Assembly (NCBI GenBank): GCA_029582165.1
Contig: CM055872.1
Location: 44,960,695 to 45,024,694, forward strand
Direction of reading: 5' to 3'
DNA: 64,000 bases
Source of the DNA: Portulaca oleracea
Lineage: Eukaryota > Streptophyta > Magnoliopsida > Caryophyllales > Portulacaceae
The stretch's first letter is position 1, and the number at the start of each line of letters is the position of its first letter. Position numbers and translations under genes: made by a program. The notes under the pieces were generated by a model. The model saw only the letters and a program-made list of their open reading frames with translations. It ran no database searches and was not told the origin of the DNA. Below, piece by piece: positions 59,330 through 64,000 of the stretch.

Positions 59330-60699
59330 ATGATATTGTAAATGACCATGATGATATTATTTATGAAAGCACTAACGATGAAGATTCAGATGATGAGTCT
59401 CTACTCATACAGTTAAAGTCTAGGCGTGAAACCATCATGTCTCTAGCTATCATGGGAAGTTTCATGGGTATTGAGTATTACACAAAATATTTAATGAAAC
59501 AACCTCGTAGAACTTCAAGGTTGTCAGGATGACAATGGGTGCAAGAAACTCTCAGCACCCCAGGAGAAAGCTACAGGATGTTCAGAATGGAGACTCATGT
59601 CTTTTGTAGTCTTGTTAAGTTGTTGGTGGATAATTATGGGCTAGTGTCTACCAGGAATATGCGTGCAGAAGAAGCATTTGCAATATTTGTTCACACATGC
59701 GCACATCATGATTCAAACCGAGACATGCAAAATAGGGTCAAACATTCTGGGGAAACAATTAGCAGAAAATTAATGAAGTGCTTGATGCCTTGATAAGATT
59801 TTCTAGGGACATTATTCGACCATCGGATCATAATTTTGAAGATGTTCCAAATCATATTCGGAACAATTACAAATATTGGCCTCATTTTAGAGGGTGTATT
59901 GGTGCCATAGATGGGACTCATATTCCTGCCGTTGTACGTGCTGAAGATAAACTACCATACATTGGTAGGAAGGAATACACAACTCAAAATGCAATGGCCA
60001 TATGTGACTTTGATATGTTATTTACCTTTTTTGTTGCTGGATGGCATGACTCTGTTCATGACTCGCGCATTCTGAAAAATGTCGTTGGAGGCCCAAAAAA
60101 ACAATTTCCACACCCACCTGAAGGTACATATTTTTTAAAAGATATTTTTATTTCATGTCTGAATTCATTTTAGTATTATTTCTTATATATATTGAGGATG
60201 TTATTTTTTTGTTATTCAGGTAAGTATTATGTCGTAGATGCAGAATATCCTAATATGAATGGCTATCTTGCCCCTTTTAAAGGTCAACGTTATCACATTC
60301 CAGGTATTTCAGGCGTTCAAGTCAAGCTCCAAGTGGGTATTATGAATCATTCAATTATGCACATTCATCTTTGAGAAACATTATTGAGAGAACATTTGGA
60401 GTGTGGAAAAACAGATGGAGCATATTGTCACACATGCCAAGTTATCTAATAGAAACACAAAATAAAATTGTTGCAGGACTATGGATATACATAACTATAT
60501 CAGAAAATATGCACTAAAAGACTTGGAATTTGACAAGTGTGATGCTGACCCTTACTATATACCTCAAGTTGAAGAAGATGAAGATATTGGAGGCACATTC
60601 AGTAATCGACAAGTGGAACACGATGGTGCTATGGATGATAATCGTATGACTTCCATTCGCCACAAAATAGCTACTTCTTTGGCGAACCGTAGGCGTTAG
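59330..60699 (+). pseudogene. Harbinger ORF2: DDE transposase (DDE_Tnp_4), damaged
   Basis: Catalyses cut-and-paste transposition in intact elements. Recognisable parts: EYYTKYLMKQPRRTSRLSG, FRMETHVFCSLVKLL and EEAFAIFVHTCAHHDSNRDM. The first catalytic Asp is in GCIGAIDGTHIPA (about 59893-59930), the second in VVDAEYPNMNGYLAPFKG (about 60230), and the Glu in RNIIERTFGVWKNRW (about 60375-60417). GWHDSVHDSRIL also fits the family. An intron is likely at 60125-60219. Damage: TGA at about 59530, a 1 bp loss near 59771, and frame changes near 60306 and 60478. Catalytic residues are visible but no full protein can be made. Confidence 0.9.
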
Positions 60700-61229
60700 T
60701 TACATTCTAATGATAATTGTTGTAATATTTTCTAGTTTTTGAGATAATCTATGCAGGTTTTTCAAATTTATTTTATGTTGCATATATGAAACCTTTTTCC
60801 TATGATTGTAGATGTCAAGGAAATAACTAATTATACATTCAAGTTTAATTTGCTATCATAATTTGAATCAATATTTTATTCTTCAACATATATTTCATTA
60901 CAAAATATACAATTAGAAATTTGAAAATACCTATTTACCATTTATAATTCACTAAATATGTCACAACTATTAAAAACCATAAACAATTTTAATAAAAAAG
61001 AAAAGAATCATAACCAATAACTGATATAAATGTAATTTAAAATAATATTAAAAATGGAAGAAACTTTTATAAAAGAGTTACCAAACACTTGAAACTATTT
61101 CTCTTTCTTAAAAGAGCTTCTAAAATTAAAGTTACCAAACACCTAATAATTTTTGTAGAATGAGTTTCTTAGAAATTGTTTCTAAAAAGTTATTTTTCAA
61201 AAGCTAAAGCTTGGTCAAACAGGCTCTTA

Positions 61230-62730
61230 ATCTCATCCCCTTGGAAGTACTCAATATTGTATCTTTAGATAACCCTTTGGTTAAAGTATTAGTAAAATTG
61301 CCTTTGTCTTGATAAATCTTGAAATTACTACTTCGTCCCTGATCAACTGATGAACATATTGAAACCAATGTGCCTTGACTTTCTATTGTAGACATGACTA
61401 GCTATAAACAAGATCAAGAACCTTGATGAATTGCAAGAGGTGTCATTCGCTTATATTGAAAAGGTACATCCAATAATAAATCTCTAAGCAACTCAACTTC
61501 CTTACTAGTTGCAGGAAGTGCCACTAATTCATAAGTCATGGTAAAGTCTGCAATACAAGCTTGTTTCTTAGAACCCTAAGAAACTGCTCCACCTCCTAAT
61601 AGGAATACCCATCATGTAGTAGATGTATAATATTTTCTTTCTTATCCAACTTAATTGCATCTGAGCAACCTTCTAATACTAAAGGTTCTCCTTTATAAGT
61701 AGATAACCTTTAGTACCAGCTAGATACTTTAATACTCTCTAAACAACATACCATGTATGTTGCCCGCACTACTTGTATATCTACTTAATCTGCCAATTAC
61801 ACAAGCAATATCTGGTCTTGTACTTGTCATAACATCATGAGACTTCCTATCACCTTATCATATTCAAGTTGATCAATTGGAAAACTCATGTTCTTTCTCA
61901 ATTTCTTACTTGAATCATAAGGTGTACTTATTGGAGCAACATGCTTACCTCAAGACTTGTCTAAAAAATTCTCAATGTAATGTTCTTGAAATAAACTTAT
62001 TTCACCGTTATTTCTACTAATCTCAATACCAATAATTGTATTTGTTTCACCCATGTCGTTCATAGAAAACCAAACATATAGAAGTTCTTTAGTCTTATTA
62101 ACTTGTTTCATGTCAGTCCTAAAGATCAACATATCATCAACGTAAATGCAGATGATCACTCATTCACCATTCTCAAACTTAGAGTATATGCACTTATCTA
62201 ACGTATTGATCTTATAACTACCTAAAAGCGCCATTTCATCAAACTTTTAATGTAATTTTTAGGTGCTTGCTTAAGTTCATACAAGGACCTTATAAATGTA
62301 CAAACTTAATTTTCTTGACGTTCAACAACAAACTCCTCAGGTTGTTTGATATACACTTCGTCTTCTAGTTCATCGTTCAAGAATTTCGTTTTGACATCCA
62401 TTTGTGGATTACTAGCTTGTGGATGGAGGCTAAAGTTACCAATACTTGTATTGAGACTATCCTAGCCACCGATGCATATGTATTAAAGTAGTCAATACTA
62501 TATTTTTTAGTAAAGCCCCTTACAACTAACTTGGCTTTACAACTCAATAGTGCCATCTAATCTCTTTTTCCTTTTAAAGGTCCACGTGGAAGTGATTGGC
62601 TTACAAACCGGAGGTGGGTCATTCAATGCCCGAACATTATTTTTCCTTATAGAATCAATCTCATCTTGTAACGCCTCCTTCCATAAAGGAGCATTAAGAG
62701 ATTGCATAACTTTAAAAAGTTTTAGGTTCT
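61230..62730 (-). pseudogene. Copia pol C-terminal half (RT and RNase H), decayed
   Basis: The minus strand from the right reads WKEALQDEIDSIRKNN (about 62690), then KYSIDYFNTYASVARIV (about 62500) and the catalytic IICIYVDDMLIF (62159 leftward). SLFQEHYIENFL and KVIGSLMMLCTRPDIACVIG follow, then the RNase H end TKGLSKDTILSTSKGMRLR at 61290-61230. Stops and shifts are frequent. The last residues continue left of the Harbinger insertion, next to the polypurine tract and LTR. Confidence 0.85.
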
Positions 62731-62839
62731 TAGTCTATGTTGTACATACAATGAGTCTCCTTATTAACTGATTCCCTTGTTTCTGAAAACGAGCCAAGCC
62801 CACACAGTTTCTTAAAGGTCGTAATAAGGAAGAGGAAGG

Positions 62840-63070
62840 GGAATTATTTTATTCTATTTATTTATTTAGTTATTTGATAACCAACCACTTCATTAATTCA
62901 ACAAATAATAAATATTTGTTGCAACCAGATTATGGATAGCTTTGGGTTCCTCATTCTTTCATACTCTACGATTCATATTGTGGGGTTGGATGTGGGCCAG
63001 AGTATGTGCCACTTTGTTACCCGTGTGACACACATGAACAAAACTACAAAGATCAAAATATACAACAAGA
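62840..63070 (-). mobile_element. LINE RNase H tail, minus strand
   Basis: The minus strand reads CSFVHVCHTGNKVAHTLAHI (about 63060-63000), equivalent to the LINE terminal RRTGNQVAHVLAHY at 17105-17150. A short 3' UTR follows with an A-rich AAATAAATAAATAG end near 62850. Only the last about 230 bp of the element is present. Confidence 0.65.
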
Positions 63071-63249
63071 TTTAAAATGTCTTCTATCACATAGCCCACA
63101 ATACTTAATTTCACTAAAGTTAATTTCCATTAAACTTAATTTCATGCTAAATCTGACCTTAAAATTAGCATTTCCACTAAACTTGATTTCATTCTAAACC
63201 TAACCGTAATTCTCCACCTACCCCCCTCAGTTGTTACCCTAATCCCTAC

Positions 63250-63252
<3 letters not shown>

Positions 63253-63299
<47 letters not shown>

Positions 63300-63307
63300 C
63301 CCCCCCC
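63253..63307. repeat. (CT)n microsatellite plus poly(C)
   Basis: About 22 CT units followed directly by a run of 11-12 C. Confidence 0.95.
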
Positions 63308-63599
63308 TTCATCCTTCCATCACAACCTATATCCCTTCCATTGTTTTTTCACAAAAAATTCCATTTTCGGACTCCACAAAAATCGGCCTCCATCACAACC
63401 ACCACCAAACACACGACGACCTCCATAAAAATCAACCTCCTCCATGAATTGTCACATTTATTTACCAAATTTCACAACTTTCACGCATCAATGGACGATG
63501 TTCCACCTTTGCTTCCGATCTTTACGGGTCATGCAAGTTTCTCCTTAGCTATTGAGGAATACATGTATGATCTATAAAAATTAGAACAAAAATGGGCTC

Positions 63600-64000
63600 A
63601 ATGAGTTGCTCGTGTCTCTGCGGACTCGCATCCGTACACTTGAAGAGCATAGATGTTCAACTCAGACCCGTATGATTTTTGAGGCGAATTTCCGAACTCG
63701 GATCCGTTCAATGGGTACTAAAGATCTCTCCCCTTCACAACTTGGATCCGTACACCCGAAACCCCTTTCTCGCTACTCAGATCCTTACATACAAGGATCT
63801 GAGTTACAAGTTTCATTGTTTCCCATCTGAGTTCGAAACCACCCATTTCATTGATCGGATCCTTGCCATCGAGTTGCAACTTTCAATTTCACCCATTTAA
63901 CTACTTGGAAGTCTTGGATTCGTACCATCCGAGTTCAATTTCTATATCACTACTCGGATCCACATCTGTACGGATCCGACTAGCAACTTTTTAGTATTCT
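63600..64000. repeat. Degenerate CTCGGATCCGTAC-like repeats at the window edge
   Basis: About eight spaced variants of a word of about 13 bp (for example ACTCGCATCCGTACAC at 63624, AACTCGGATCCGTTCA at 63695, CTTGGATCCGTACACC at 63742, CTGTACGGATCCGACT at 63966), some inverted. Between 63071 and 63599 there is no recognisable gene; the small ORFs lack coding character. Confidence 0.5.

Larger units (their letters stand above)
56719..61226 (+). mobile_element. PIF/Harbinger DNA transposon, 4508 bp
   Basis: Flanked by TTA on both sides (56716-56718 and 61227-61229), the standard target for this superfamily. The ends GTATATGTTTGGCCAAGCT and the complement of AGCTTGGTCAAACAGGCTC are inverted repeats. 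It carries two genes in one orientation, a MYB/SANT-like ORF1 and a DDE nuclease ORF2. It inserted into the C-terminal part of copia pol: outside the element, copia sequence on both sides joins up with a single TTA. Confidence 0.93.
52304..62770 (-). mobile_element. Ty1/copia element, copy B, split by LINE and Harbinger insertions
   Basis: Minus-strand copia remnant. Its 3' LTR is 52304-52514 plus 55637-56169 (ends TCAACA, next to the polypurine complement ATCCTCCGCC). The left LTR boundary is approximate. The 3' untranslated part continues to 56715. Pol resumes at 61227, to the right of a Harbinger insertion, and reads leftward. The left LTR half aligns to copy A at about 21470-21590 and the right half at about 21590-22124. 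INT, gag and the 5' LTR are absent from the window, so the element is truncated near 62770. Confidence 0.8.

Noticed and set aside
63341..63577. Plus-strand ORF of 78 aa near the right edge
   Set aside because: Thr/Lys/His-rich low-complexity translation after the CT microsatellite; no conserved motif and no splice context.

Overview
This is nuclear DNA from a flowering plant, probably a eudicot. It is AT-rich, has GT-AG introns, and carries cytosolic and plastid housekeeping genes of plant type. Much of the window is decayed retrotransposons of typical plant families: LINEs with DUF4283, RRM and RNase H domains, Ty1/copia, PIF/Harbinger and many MITEs. I cannot name the species.

Host genes. 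All four recognisable host genes are on the minus strand. (1) The 5' end of an unidentified gene leaves the window at position 1. (2) Cytosolic aspartyl-tRNA synthetase (IBI1 type; 10 exons, 545 aa) spans 3716-11508. (3) A plastid-targeted protein with a DprA/LOG-like (SLOG) Rossmann core (6 exons, 280 aa) spans 24343-32052. (4) A nuclear envelope integral membrane protein (NEMP/DUF2215; 10 exons, 490 aa) spans 39157-51052. I rebuilt the exons by hand. Splice phases agree throughout and each CDS is a multiple of three. The genes are not an operon and I see no functional link beyond shared orientation.

Mobile DNA. A 5.3 kb LINE (12013-17289) with both ORFs eroded lies 0.5 kb upstream of the synthetase start. 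At 18.0-21.2 kb is an AT-rich block with hairpin-bearing and tandemly duplicated repeats. A copia LTR with adjacent internal sequence (21368-23168) lies downstream of the SLOG gene. Opposed LINE fragments fill 33.9-38.4 kb. The introns carry LINE tails, an RTE-like RT fragment, several fold-back MITEs, a TIR-bounded minisatellite and poly(G)/poly(C) tracts.

The most structured region is 52.3-62.8 kb, a nested stack. A minus-strand copia element has its LTR split by a LINE that keeps an RRM/DUF4283 ORF1 but no ORF2. That ORF1 is itself split by a 182 bp hAT-like MITE. The copia pol C-terminus is separately split by a 4508 bp PIF/Harbinger element with a TTA target duplication and recognisable MYB-like and DDE genes.

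I found no convincing CRISPR array, rRNA, tRNA or immunity-type gene cluster. The best candidates for something undescribed are the ORF1-only LINE-type elements, the fold-back family with a shared CACCGAGTCA core, and the SLOG-fold plastid protein.
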